9,386 bases of DNA from Actinomycetes bacterium. Its GTDB lineage: Bacteria > Actinomycetota > Acidimicrobiia > Acidimicrobiales > RAAP-2. Position numbers and translations under genes: made by a program. How positions within the stretch are numbered: position 1 is the stretch's first letter; each line of letters begins with the position of its first letter. The notes beneath the pieces are model-generated. The model was not told the DNA's origin and made no database searches. It worked only from the letters and a program-made list of their open reading frames with translations. The stretch lies in the NCBI GenBank assembly GCA_021781315.1, contig JAJXXB010000261.1, positions 1-9,386 of the forward strand. The letters run 5' to 3'. Positions 1 through 6,537 of this stretch are shown here, in pieces.

Positions 1-1
1 C

Positions 2-709
2 GCGCACACCTTCGACACGGTCGCCCTCGCCTTGGGGCGGCCGCTGCTCGCCCTCGACCTGCCCGGTCACGGCCACTCCGACCCCGGGATCCACGGCCCC
101 AGCTCGCCGCGCAGCCACGCGACGGATCTGGCGCGCGCGATGGAGCAACTCCTCGATCGACCGGTGCCCCTCGTCGGCATGTCCCTCGGCGGTCTCACGA
201 GCCTGATCGTCGCCCACGAGCGCCCGGACCTCGTGAGCGAGCTCGTGCTCGTCGACATCACCCCCGGGGTGAACGCGGACAAGGCGCGCCACATCACCAA
301 CTTCGTGAACGGTCCGGCGACCTTCGCCGACTTCGACGAGTTGCTCGCGCGCACCATCGAGCACAACCCCACTCGCTCGGAGTCCTCGCTGCGTCGGGGC
401 ATCGTGCACAACGCGCTGCGCCGCGACGACGGCACGTGGGTCTGGCGTCACCAGCAGCACCCCGCGCCGTTGGAGGCGCCCCCGGCGCTCGGCGACCTCT
501 GGCGGGTCCTCGAAGAGATCACCGTGCCGGTCACCCTGGTGCGCGGCACGTGGGCGAGCTCGGTGGTCGACGACGAGGACGAGGCGCGCTTTCGCCAGGC
601 GCGCCCCCGCGCGAGGGTGGTCCACGTCGAGGCGGGACACTCCGTCCAGGGCGACAATCCCCTGGCCCTGAGCGCCCTGCTCAACGACCTGGGACTGGCC
701 GAGGGCTGA
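2..709 (+). CDS. alpha/beta-fold hydrolase, 5' end missing
   Basis: The reading frame is open from the left edge, so the gene begins outside the window. The TTG at 32 is not the start, because the residues before it (AHTFDTVALA) continue the typical hydrolase core strand. Visible family marks are the oxyanion/strand region LALDLPGHGHSD (from about base 47), the nucleophile elbow GMSLGG with its serine codon at 182-184, the strand LVLVDITPG, a late Asp/Glu-rich stretch that could supply the acid, and the catalytic histidine in VEAGHSVQGDNP near the C-terminus. The protein is probably cytoplasmic, and no signal peptide can be judged. Substrate is unknown, since this superfamily covers esterases, lactonases, dehalogenases and MhpC/MenH-like enzymes. 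The stop lies 15 bases from the 3' end of the convergent tRNA gene, with no clear hairpin terminator between them. Confidence 0.85.
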   Translation, partial: AHTFDTVALALGRPLLALDLPGHGHSDPGIHGPSSPRSHATDLARAMEQLLDRPVPLVGMSLGGLTSLIVAHERPDLVSELVLVDITPGVNADKARHITNFVNGPATFADFDELLARTIEHNPTRSESSLRRGIVHNALRRDDGTWVWRHQQHPAPLEAPPALGDLWRVLEEITVPVTLVRGTWASSVVDDEDEARFRQARPRARVVHVEAGHSVQGDNPLALSALLNDLGLAEG

Positions 710-724
710 TCGGCGCCGTCCTGG

Positions 725-800
725 TGGCTGGCGGGGGAGGGCTCGAACCTCCAACCTTCGGATCCAAAGTCCGCTGTTCTGCCGGTTGAACTACCCGCCA
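725..800 (-). tRNA. tRNA-Gln (anticodon UUG)
   Basis: Read on the minus strand this folds as a 76-nt tRNA including an encoded CCA (725-727). The acceptor stem is TGGCGGG/CCCGCCA with the U1-A72 pair and discriminator G73 typical of tRNA-Gln. The D stem is GTTC/GAAC, the anticodon loop is CTTTGGA giving UUG, and the T arm is GGAGG-TTCGAGC-CCTCC. The outermost anticodon-stem pair (27-43) is a G-A mismatch. Everything else pairs, so the gene looks functional. Its 3' end faces the hydrolase gene, and its 5' side faces the response-regulator promoter region. Confidence 0.96.
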
Positions 801-817
801 CCGGTGCTATCGCCACA

Positions 818-876
818 AACTTCATAGATTCTTAGAGAATGGATGATGTGGCTTAATACCAAACAGCCACACTAGA
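818..876 (+). promoter_or_regulatory. probable promoter and operator of the two-component operon (P1)
   Basis: This AT-richer stretch lies between the tRNA and the response regulator gene. It contains AACTTCATAG (818-827), then the 13-base palindrome ATTCT-TAG-AGAAT (828-840), CTTAAT (852-857) and GCCACACTAGA (866-876). CACACT (868-873) is a candidate -10 box (CAnnnT against TAnnnT). The -35 position has no good TTGACA match, as expected for an activator-dependent promoter. TTCTTAGA followed by CACACT is repeated with identical spacing ahead of the redox cluster. Because the tRNA is divergent, the same region must also hold its promoter. AAAGGA (893-898) is the ribosome-binding site for the GTG at 904, five bases away. 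Promoter and operator roles are inferred. Confidence 0.5.
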
Positions 877-903
877 GCCTGTCTAGCCGGGTAAAGGATC
901 GAC

Positions 904-1602
904 GTGACCACCACCACCCCGAACCCCTACGTCGCCATCGTGGACGACGACGGGGCGATTCGCACGGCCCTAGGTCGCGCCCTGCGAATGGAGAACTACG
1001 ACGTCGACCTCTTCGAAGACGGACTCAGCGCGCTCAAGTCGATCCAACTGCGCGCGCCCGACGCGATCATCCTCGACCTGCAGCTGCCCGACATCGACGG
1101 TCTCGAGGTCTGTCGGCGGATTCGCCGCGCGGGCGACGCGACGCCGATCCTGATGCTCACGGCCCGCGACGCGGTGAACGACCGGGTCGAGGGCCTCGAC
1201 GTGGGCGCCGACGACTATCTGGTCAAGCCCTTCGACCTCGCCGAACTGCTCGCGAGACTGCGCGCACTGCTTCGCCGGCACAACCTCACCGACGGTGACG
1301 TCGCGGTCCTGCGCTTCGAGGACCTGAGCCTCAATCCCCAGACCCGCGAGGTGCTGCGCGCCAGCCGCCCCATCGCCTTGACCAAGATCGAGTTCGACCT
1401 GCTCGAGCTGTTCTTGCACCACCCGCGCCAGGTGCTGACCCGCGACCAGATCCTCGACCTCGTGTGGGGCTACACGTTCGACTCGGGCACCAACTCCCTG
1501 GCCGTCTACATCGGCTACCTGCGCCGCAAGCTCGAAGAGGGTGGCGAATCGCGCCTCATCCAGACGGTGCGCGGCGTGGGATACGCACTGCGCGCCTCGT
1601 GA
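904..1602 (+). CDS. OmpR/PhoB-family response regulator
   Basis: This 232-residue cytoplasmic transcription regulator has an N-terminal receiver domain (about 8-122) and a C-terminal winged-helix DNA-binding domain (about 133-230). In the receiver the acidic pocket is D14-D15-D16, the phosphoacceptor is D58 (ILDLQLPDIDG), the switch threonine is T86 (LTAR) and the conserved lysine is K108 (VKPF). The effector domain shows LTKIEFDLLELFLHHP, the recognition-helix region and RGVGYAL, all typical of the MprA/PhoP-like actinobacterial group. The GTG start is chosen because AAAGGA sits five bases upstream and the frame begins close to the domain. The stop overlaps the kinase GTG as GTGA, so the pair is translationally coupled. 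It probably controls its own operon and the downstream redox cluster, because both are preceded by the same TTCTTAGA/CACACT pattern. Confidence 0.95.
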   Translation: MTTTTPNPYVAIVDDDGAIRTALGRALRMENYDVDLFEDGLSALKSIQLRAPDAIILDLQLPDIDGLEVCRRIRRAGDATPILMLTARDAVNDRVEGLDVGADDYLVKPFDLAELLARLRALLRRHNLTDGDVAVLRFEDLSLNPQTREVLRASRPIALTKIEFDLLELFLHHPRQVLTRDQILDLVWGYTFDSGTNSLAVYIGYLRRKLEEGGESRLIQTVRGVGYALRAS

Positions 1603-2945
1603 CCTTTCGCGCGCGCGTCATCGGCGCCACCGTGGGCGTCGCCGCGGTGGCCGTGGTCCTGGCCTGCCTCGCGTCGTTCCTCACCACCCGCAACGCGATA
1701 CTGCGCTCGGTGGACGAATCGCTGCTGCAGGCTTCGCACTCGCCCGCCGGTCACCTGGTGGGCGACGACTCCCAGGTCACCGGCTCGTACTTCGAGCTCG
1801 TGCTCGCCAACGGCCAGACCGTGCCCAAGTCCAACGTGCCGATCGACGCGACGATCCGGCGCCTGGCGAACGGACACGGCACCGAACTGATCCGCACGGT
1901 CGAGTTCGGCGGGCAGTACTACCGCGAGCTCATCGTCCCGCTGCCCAAGAACTCCATCGTCGGCGGCCAGAACGGCCTCTACACCATCACGACCACGTCG
2001 GCCCAGTTGTTCGTGGTGAACATCACCGGACAGGAGAATGAGTTGCGCCACCTCGTGCGCACGCTGCTGGTGGTCGCGGCGGGCGGGCTGCTGCTCGCGC
2101 TCGTTCTCGGTTTCGCCCTGGCGCGCACGGCGCTGCATCCCCTCGAAGAGGTCACCGACGAGATCGAGCGTGTCGCCGAGACCAACGACATGACCTATCG
2201 CGTCGACGAGGGCGGCGCCGATGAGTTGGGTCGTCTACGGCGCGTGTTCAACCGACTCCTCGCAAGCGTCCAGAGCAGCCAGTACCTCCAGCGCCAGCTC
2301 GTGCTCGACGCGAGCCACGAGCTGCGCACGCCCCTGACGTCACTGCGCACCAACGCCCAGGTGCTGTCGCGAGCGCGCGACCTCTCGGCCGAGGACCTGC
2401 GCCAGCTCACCGATGACATGGTCGCCCAGGTCGACGAGTTGGCCGCGCTCGTCACCGACCTCGGCGAGCTCGCCCGCGGTGAGCGCAGCGAGGGCGAGCC
2501 CGTCGTCTTGCGTCTCGACGAGTGCGTGGACGAGTGCGTGGACACCGCGCGCACCCACGCGAGAGTCAAGGACATCACCATCGACGCCGACGTGGACGCG
2601 TCGATGGTGGTCGCTCGACGCGACCGTCTCGTGCGCGCCGTCTCCAACCTGCTCACCAACGCGGTCAAGTTCACTCCCGCCGGCGGACGGATCCGTGTCA
2701 CCAGCGAGGCCGGACGCATCACCGTCTCCGACTCGGGGCCCGGCATCGCCGAGAGCGACCGTCCGCACGTCTTTGACCGCTTCTGGCGTTCGGCGTCGGC
2801 GCGCGCGCTGCCCGGTTCGGGTCTCGGTCTGTCCATCGTCGCCCAGGTGGTCGCCGAACTCCAGGGTACGGTCGAGGTCGACAACGACCCCGAGCTCGGC
2901 GGGGCGCGATTCGTGGTGACGCTGCCCACCGTCAACGAGCCCTGA
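1599..2945 (+). CDS. HAMP-domain sensor histidine kinase
   Basis: This 448-residue membrane sensor is the partner of the preceding regulator. The start is taken at the GTG overlapping the regulator stop (GTGA), which places a transmembrane helix at about 8-29. An extracytoplasmic sensing region follows (about 30-153) that I cannot assign to a named domain. A second helix lies at about 154-176 and a HAMP linker at about 177-228. The dimerisation/phosphotransfer helix carries H240 in SHELRTPLT. The ATPase domain has the N box NLLTNAVKFT (350-359), G1 DSGPGI (378-383), an F-box-like VFDRFWR and G2 GSGLGLSI (406-413). All catalytic motifs are intact. The topology predicts a signal read outside the membrane. 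Given the downstream genes, a redox or envelope-state cue is possible, but that is inference. Confidence 0.95.
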   Translation: MTFRARVIGATVGVAAVAVVLACLASFLTTRNAILRSVDESLLQASHSPAGHLVGDDSQVTGSYFELVLANGQTVPKSNVPIDATIRRLANGHGTELIRTVEFGGQYYRELIVPLPKNSIVGGQNGLYTITTTSAQLFVVNITGQENELRHLVRTLLVVAAGGLLLALVLGFALARTALHPLEEVTDEIERVAETNDMTYRVDEGGADELGRLRRVFNRLLASVQSSQYLQRQLVLDASHELRTPLTSLRTNAQVLSRARDLSAEDLRQLTDDMVAQVDELAALVTDLGELARGERSEGEPVVLRLDECVDECVDTARTHARVKDITIDADVDASMVVARRDRLVRAVSNLLTNAVKFTPAGGRIRVTSEAGRITVSDSGPGIAESDRPHVFDRFWRSASARALPGSGLGLSIVAQVVAELQGTVEVDNDPELGGARFVVTLPTVNEP

Positions 2946-2956
2946 CTTCACCACGA

Positions 2957-3015
2957 TTTTGTCTAACTTCTTAGACACCAACTGAGACTTCCTTAGTTAC
3001 CAGTGCCACACTGGA
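2957..3015 (+). promoter_or_regulatory. probable promoter and operator of the redox cluster (P2)
   Basis: The 85-base gap after the kinase holds an inverted repeat GTCTAA-CTTC-TTAGAC (2961-2976), a second copy of the core as ACTTCCTTAG (2987-2996), and GCCACACTGGA (3005-3015), with CACACT at 3007-3012 as candidate -10. The two TTAG cores are 22 bases apart, about two helical turns, which suits tandem binding by an OmpR-family dimer. TTCTTAG ends exactly 32 bases before CACACT, the same distance as in the promoter region ahead of the regulator gene. A ribosome-binding site AAGGA (3020-3024) precedes the ATG at 3031. Regulator binding here is inferred, not shown. Confidence 0.5.
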
Positions 3016-3030
3016 TGACAAGGACATCCC

Positions 3031-3378
3031 ATGACACCTCGCCCCCGCACCCCCCAACTTCGCGACAAGCGATTCGCCCGCGTGCGCCGCATTACCCAGA
3101 CGGTCCTGGTCGGCTCGGGCGTGGCCTCGGGCCTCTTCATCGGCTACGCGGCCAGCATCGCCAAGCCCCTCGCCGCCATCACCCCGCCGACGACGACCGC
3201 GACGACTCCGGCCACCACCCCCACCACGGCGGCCACGACTCCGACCCGACCCTCCTCGGGGGCGGTCACGCCCACGACGGCACCGGCGCCCGCGGTCACC
3301 ACCCCTCCGGTCACGGCGCCCATCACCTCGACGACCACGTGCTACTCCACGCCGTCGGGCACGCGGGTGTGCTACTAG
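3031..3378 (+). CDS. small membrane-anchored Thr/Pro-rich protein with two-cysteine tail
   Basis: This 115-residue protein matches no family I know. Residues 1-20 are strongly basic, a hydrophobic helix spans about 22-44, and 50-103 is a low-complexity Thr/Pro/Ala linker. It ends CYSTPSGTRVCY, with C104 and C114. The charge pattern predicts N-inside, C-outside, with the tail beyond the membrane, where the two cysteines could form a disulfide loop or hold a cofactor. It has its own probable promoter and a good AAGGA site, and ends seven bases before the apbE start. In related actinobacterial clusters this position often holds an FMN-binding-domain protein flavinylated by ApbE. Here the anchor and linker are present, but that domain and an SGAT motif are absent. 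The nearest string is SSGAVT at 75-80. The following gene begins immediately, so there is no hidden out-of-frame remnant. Confidence 0.75.
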   Translation: MTPRPRTPQLRDKRFARVRRITQTVLVGSGVASGLFIGYAASIAKPLAAITPPTTTATTPATTPTTAATTPTRPSSGAVTPTTAPAPAVTTPPVTAPITSTTTCYSTPSGTRVCY

Positions 3379-3385
3379 CGTCACG

Positions 3386-4285
3386 ATGAACTTCTCGATC
3401 TGGGGGCTGTCGGGCTCTCTTGCCACCCAGCACCCCGAGGACCTCGCCGTCGCCGAACAACGCCTGTGGCATTGGATCGACTCGGTGGACGCCACCTGCA
3501 ACCGCTTCCGCGCCGACTCGGAGATCTCGCGGCTCAACGAGCACCAGGGTGAGACGCTCGCCGTGAGCGACACACTGGAACTGGCCCTGGCGGCGGCCCT
3601 TCGTAGCGCGCAGATGACCGACGGCCTCTGCGACCCGACGGTGCTGCCCGCGCTGCTCGCCCTGGGATATGACCGCGACTACGACGAATTGGTCCGCCGC
3701 GGCGCGCCCGCGCCGGCGGCGGCGATCCCCTCACTCGGCGCGGGAGCGATCGACCTGGACCGCGCGGCCCACAAGGTGACCCTGGCCCCCGGGTGCCAGA
3801 TCGATCTGGGCGCCAGCGCCAAGGCCCTCGTCGCCGACCGCGTGGCCGACGAACTCGCGCCCTACGGCGGCGTCGTCGTCGAGATCGGGGGCGACGTGGC
3901 CGCGCGCGGAGTGAGCGACGACGGTCCCTGGGTCGTGGCCATCTCGGACTCGCTGGTCGTCACCGGCCACGAGCCGCGCGTCGCGGTCGACAACGCCGGA
4001 ATCGCGACGTCGTCTCTCACGTCGCGCACCTGGCGCGCCGGCGACACCCTGGTCAACCACGTGATCGATCCGCGCACCGGCACCTTCGCCCGCGGCCCCT
4101 ACGCCACCGCCACGGTCAGTGCGGGCACCTGCGTGGACGCCAACGCCTTCGCCACCGCCGCGCTGCTCTGGGGCGAGGAGGCGGGCTATCGCATCGCCCA
4201 GGCCGGCCTCTCGGCTCGCCTGGTGCGCCACGACGGTAGCGTGGAGTTCATCGGCGGTTGGCCCCCTGACGGAGGTGGAGCGTGA
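3386..4285 (+). CDS. apbE: FAD:protein FMN transferase (ApbE family)
   Basis: The enzyme moves FMN from FAD onto a Thr/Ser side chain of target proteins, usually ones acting outside the cytoplasm. The 299-residue product covers the whole ApbE domain: FRADSEISRLN (41-51), DPTVLPALLALGYD (83-96), IDLGASAKALVADR (139-152), VVEIGGDVAARG (164-175), GIATSS (205-210), HVIDPRTG (225-232) and the metal-site segment TCVDANAFATAALLWG (248-263). In that segment N253 stands where many ApbE proteins have a metal-ligand Asp, while the partner T257 is kept. From memory, CVDAN is common in an actinobacterial subgroup. No signal peptide or lipobox is visible, unlike E. coli ApbE, so it may work inside. The ATG at 3386 has no clear ribosome-binding site, and coupling to the gene seven bases upstream is likely. 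The stop overlaps the next GTG. Confidence 0.93.
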   Translation: MNFSIWGLSGSLATQHPEDLAVAEQRLWHWIDSVDATCNRFRADSEISRLNEHQGETLAVSDTLELALAAALRSAQMTDGLCDPTVLPALLALGYDRDYDELVRRGAPAPAAAIPSLGAGAIDLDRAAHKVTLAPGCQIDLGASAKALVADRVADELAPYGGVVVEIGGDVAARGVSDDGPWVVAISDSLVVTGHEPRVAVDNAGIATSSLTSRTWRAGDTLVNHVIDPRTGTFARGPYATATVSAGTCVDANAFATAALLWGEEAGYRIAQAGLSARLVRHDGSVEFIGGWPPDGGGA

Positions 4286-4971
4286 TTGCCCTGACGTCGC
4301 CCTACCTGTGGTACACGACCCGCGCGACCGGGCTGGTCACCCTGATCCTGTTCACGGGAGTGGTCGTCCTGGGCAGCCTGGTCGCCAACCGCGTGGGCGG
4401 CGCCGCCGTGGGCCGCTTCGAGTTGTCCGAACTGCACCGCTCGCTCTCGATGGTGGCGGTGATCTTCCTCGTCATCCACATCGCGACGACGGTGGTCGAC
4501 AGCTTCGTCTCGACGGGGTTGATCTCGGTGTTCGTGCCCCTCACGTCGGCCTATAAGCGGCTACCGGTGGGCCTGGGCGCGGTGGCCTTCGATCTCATCG
4601 TCGCGGTGTGGATCTCGAGTCTCGTCAAGACGCGCTTGAAGAACGAGACCTGGCGCTTCATCCACTGGTTCTCCTGGCTCGGCTGGGCGATCGCCATCGT
4701 GCACGCGTTTCTCACCGGCACCGACGCGCGCACCGGCGTGGGCCTCGCGCTCGTGCTCGTCTGTGCGCTGGCCGGCGCCCTCGCCGGACTCTGGCGGTTC
4801 TTCGCCCGCCCGGCGCGCGCGGCGGGGCGCACCGCCCTCTCGCCCCTCGCCCCGGCGGCTGAGCCGGTGCGTCGCGAACCGCCCCGCGCGCCCGTCCCCC
4901 GCGAGCGCCCGCCGGTGGCGACCGCCTTCCCCCGTCGCGCCCAGGACGATCCCCGCAAGGGCCGCCGATGA
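4282..4971 (+). CDS. ferric-reductase-like di-heme transmembrane protein
   Basis: This 229-residue integral membrane protein belongs to the ferric-reductase-like transmembrane/cytochrome b fold. Hydrophobic helices lie at about 16-35, 53-75, 96-115, 127-145 and 152-174. Two histidine pairs, H52/H66 and H128/H141, sit 13-14 residues apart on separate helices, the classic arrangement for two stacked b-type hemes carrying electrons across the membrane. There is no attached FAD/NAD(P)H domain, so electrons must come from other proteins, presumably the next two genes. The C-terminal 50 or so residues are Pro/Arg-rich and probably a disordered cytoplasmic tail. GGAGGTGG (4271-4278) is a strong ribosome-binding site for the GTG, which overlaps the apbE stop as GTGA. 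Its own stop overlaps the following ATG as ATGA. Confidence 0.9.
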   Translation: MIALTSPYLWYTTRATGLVTLILFTGVVVLGSLVANRVGGAAVGRFELSELHRSLSMVAVIFLVIHIATTVVDSFVSTGLISVFVPLTSAYKRLPVGLGAVAFDLIVAVWISSLVKTRLKNETWRFIHWFSWLGWAIAIVHAFLTGTDARTGVGLALVLVCALAGALAGLWRFFARPARAAGRTALSPLAPAAEPVRREPPRAPVPRERPPVATAFPRRAQDDPRKGRR

Positions 4972-6245
4972 TCCAGGCCCACGACCTGCCCCGCCTGCTC
5001 CACGGCGACGTCGGACGACCCCTCACCCTGGCCCAGCACGAGGCGACGTTTCCCGCCGGCCACCGCCCGGGCGGGCTGTTCGAGGAGCTCGAGGCCTCGG
5101 GTCTGACCGGCCGCGGCGGCGCGGCCTTTCCCACCGCGCGCAAGGTCCGCCTGCTACGCGAGCAGCGCCACCACCACAAATTCGTCGTGGTCAACGCCAT
5201 GGAGGGCGAACCCGGGGCCCACAAGGACCAGTCCCTCCTCAGTGCCAATCCCCATCTCGTGCTCGACGGCGCGGAGTACCTGGCGTCCATGATCGGCGCG
5301 AAGAACATCGCCGTCGCCGTCGCGCGCGACAACCCCTCGGTCGTCAATCACGTGACGCGCGCCCTGCACGAGCGCGAACGGCGCCACCAGCGCGGCGCCA
5401 AGTTCGAGCTGCACACCCCCCCGTGGCGCTACGTCGCCGGCGAGGAGTCGGCCCTCGTGCACTGGCTCGACGACAATGAGTCGCTCCCCCAGTACCGGCC
5501 CCAGCGGCCCAGCATCCTGCGCATCGGCCACAGCCCCGTCCTGGTGGACAACGCCGAGACGTGTGCCAACGTCGGATTGATCGGCCGCTACGGGGCGGCG
5601 TGGTTCCGCGCCCACGGCACCGAGCAGAGCCCGGGCACGTCGCTGGTCTCGGTCACCGGCGCCGTCGCGCGACCCACCGTGGCCGAAGTCCCCCTGGGCA
5701 CGCCGTTGCGCGAGATCCTGGCCCTGGCCGACGCCGACCCCAACCCGCTGGCCCTCATCATGGGCGGTTACGGGGGCAGCTGGCTCGACGCACGCCACCT
5801 CGACCTGCCCTACGCCAACGAGGCGCTCGCCCCCCACGGCGTCAGCGTGGGCGCGGGGATCATCGTCGTGCTCTCGCGCGCCGGCTGCGGCGTGGTGGAG
5901 ACCCAGCGGGTCGTGCGCTGGATGGCCAACGAGAGCGCACGCCAGTGCGGACCCTGCGCCTTCGGCCTGCCGGCCCTGGCCGAGGACCTCGGGCACCTGG
6001 CCCACGCCACGCGCGACGCGGCCGCGGCCTACCAGCGCCTGATCGAGCGCGCGGGCGTGATCGAGGGCCGCGGCGCGTGCCGTCACCCCGACGGGGTCGT
6101 GCGCTTCGTGCGCTCGGCGCTGGCGGTCTTCGCGGCCGACTTTGACAGCCACCGCCTGGGACAGGCCTGCGCCGGGGCCCAGTCGCGGCGCCACTTCGCC
6201 GCGGTGCCCACCCTGGAGCGCGAGGACGAGCTGATATGGGAATAA
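4968..6245 (+). CDS. NuoF-like flavoprotein (NADH dehydrogenase 51-kDa subunit family)
   Basis: This 425-residue soluble protein is related to complex I subunit NuoF, the part that takes hydride from NADH onto FMN. The FMN/NADH site is kept: SGLTGRGGAAFPTARK (44-59), NAMEGEPGAHKDQ (76-88) and YVAGEESAL (155-163). An SLBB-like region follows at about 225-275 (SVTGAVARPTV, then GGYGGSW). The Fe-S domain reads ESARQCGPC (322-330) with a later C371. The first cysteine of the usual SCGxCxPC motif is Ala324, leaving C327, C330 and C371, so the cluster may be unusual or absent. No nuoE or nuoG lies nearby. The protein is instead coupled to a di-heme membrane protein (ATGA overlap) and a ferredoxin (10-base overlap), which suggests a stand-alone NAD(P)H-linked electron donor or acceptor. 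The ATG has AAGGG upstream. Confidence 0.9.
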   Translation: MIQAHDLPRLLHGDVGRPLTLAQHEATFPAGHRPGGLFEELEASGLTGRGGAAFPTARKVRLLREQRHHHKFVVVNAMEGEPGAHKDQSLLSANPHLVLDGAEYLASMIGAKNIAVAVARDNPSVVNHVTRALHERERRHQRGAKFELHTPPWRYVAGEESALVHWLDDNESLPQYRPQRPSILRIGHSPVLVDNAETCANVGLIGRYGAAWFRAHGTEQSPGTSLVSVTGAVARPTVAEVPLGTPLREILALADADPNPLALIMGGYGGSWLDARHLDLPYANEALAPHGVSVGAGIIVVLSRAGCGVVETQRVVRWMANESARQCGPCAFGLPALAEDLGHLAHATRDAAAAYQRLIERAGVIEGRGACRHPDGVVRFVRSALAVFAADFDSHRLGQACAGAQSRRHFAAVPTLEREDELIWE

Positions 6246-6499
6246 GGCGGCGCACCGGCGGCTTCGTGCTCGCGGTCAATCCCATCCAGTGCGACGGATT
6301 CGGCCACTGCACCGAACTGGCACCGGACCTCGTGCACCTCGACGAGTGGGGATATCCCATCATCGACAAGACGCCCGTGGCGCTGTCGAACCTCAGTGCC
6401 CTCGAATCGGCCCGCCTCGCGGTCCGGGGCTGTCCGCGTCAGGCCCTGCGCATCGAGAGAGTCAGCGACCTGCCCGAGGGCGCGGCGCATCGCGCCTGA
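6236..6499 (+). CDS. mono-cluster ferredoxin, [3Fe-4S] type
   Basis: This 87-residue cytoplasmic electron carrier resembles the small actinobacterial ferredoxins that serve P450s and other oxidoreductases. Cysteines C19 and C25 (QCDGFGHC) and C66 followed by Pro (GCPRQAL) give a C-x5-C...CP pattern. The middle position that would hold a fourth cysteine is Phe22, which indicates a [3Fe-4S] rather than a [4Fe-4S] cluster. Other family marks are ELAPDLVHLDEWGYPII and the closing ALRIE. The ATG lies inside the end of the NuoF-like gene (10-base overlap) with GAGGA nine bases upstream. A GTG at 6266 is a possible shorter start that keeps all cysteines. Its place as last gene of the redox cluster suggests it links the flavoprotein to the heme membrane protein. 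Confidence 0.92.
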   Translation: MGIRRRTGGFVLAVNPIQCDGFGHCTELAPDLVHLDEWGYPIIDKTPVALSNLSALESARLAVRGCPRQALRIERVSDLPEGAAHRA

Positions 6500-6537
6500 C
6501 GAGCGGGGCCTCGAAACCTAGTAGTGTTCTTCAAGCC

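Noticed and set aside
1464..1598. Upstream extension of the kinase frame to 1464
   Set aside because: It would overlap the regulator's DNA-binding domain by more than 130 bases and place a basic, non-hydrophobic stretch before the first helix. The GTGA overlap at 1599 is the natural start.
3253..3272. SSGAVT in the small protein as an ApbE flavinylation site
   Set aside because: The modified Thr of SGAT is Val here and the string is in a low-complexity linker, so it is mentioned only as a weak possibility.
3003..3389. A 128-residue His/Pro/Asp-rich open frame overlapping the small anchored protein
   Set aside because: It is an out-of-frame shadow of the Thr/Pro-rich gene. Its composition mirrors the repeat codons, and it has no ribosome-binding site. 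The frame at 3031 has a promoter, AAGGA and a membrane helix.
5154..6194. Long antisense open frame (346 residues) across the NuoF-like gene
   Set aside because: Such antisense frames are expected in GC-rich genes. The product is Val/Gly/Ala/Asp-rich with no motif, while the plus frame has complete NuoF motifs.
725..6499. Integrative element inserted at the tRNA-Gln gene
   Set aside because: The block lies on the 5' side of the tRNA, whereas integration usually uses the 3' end. No integrase and no duplicated tRNA 3' segment are seen.
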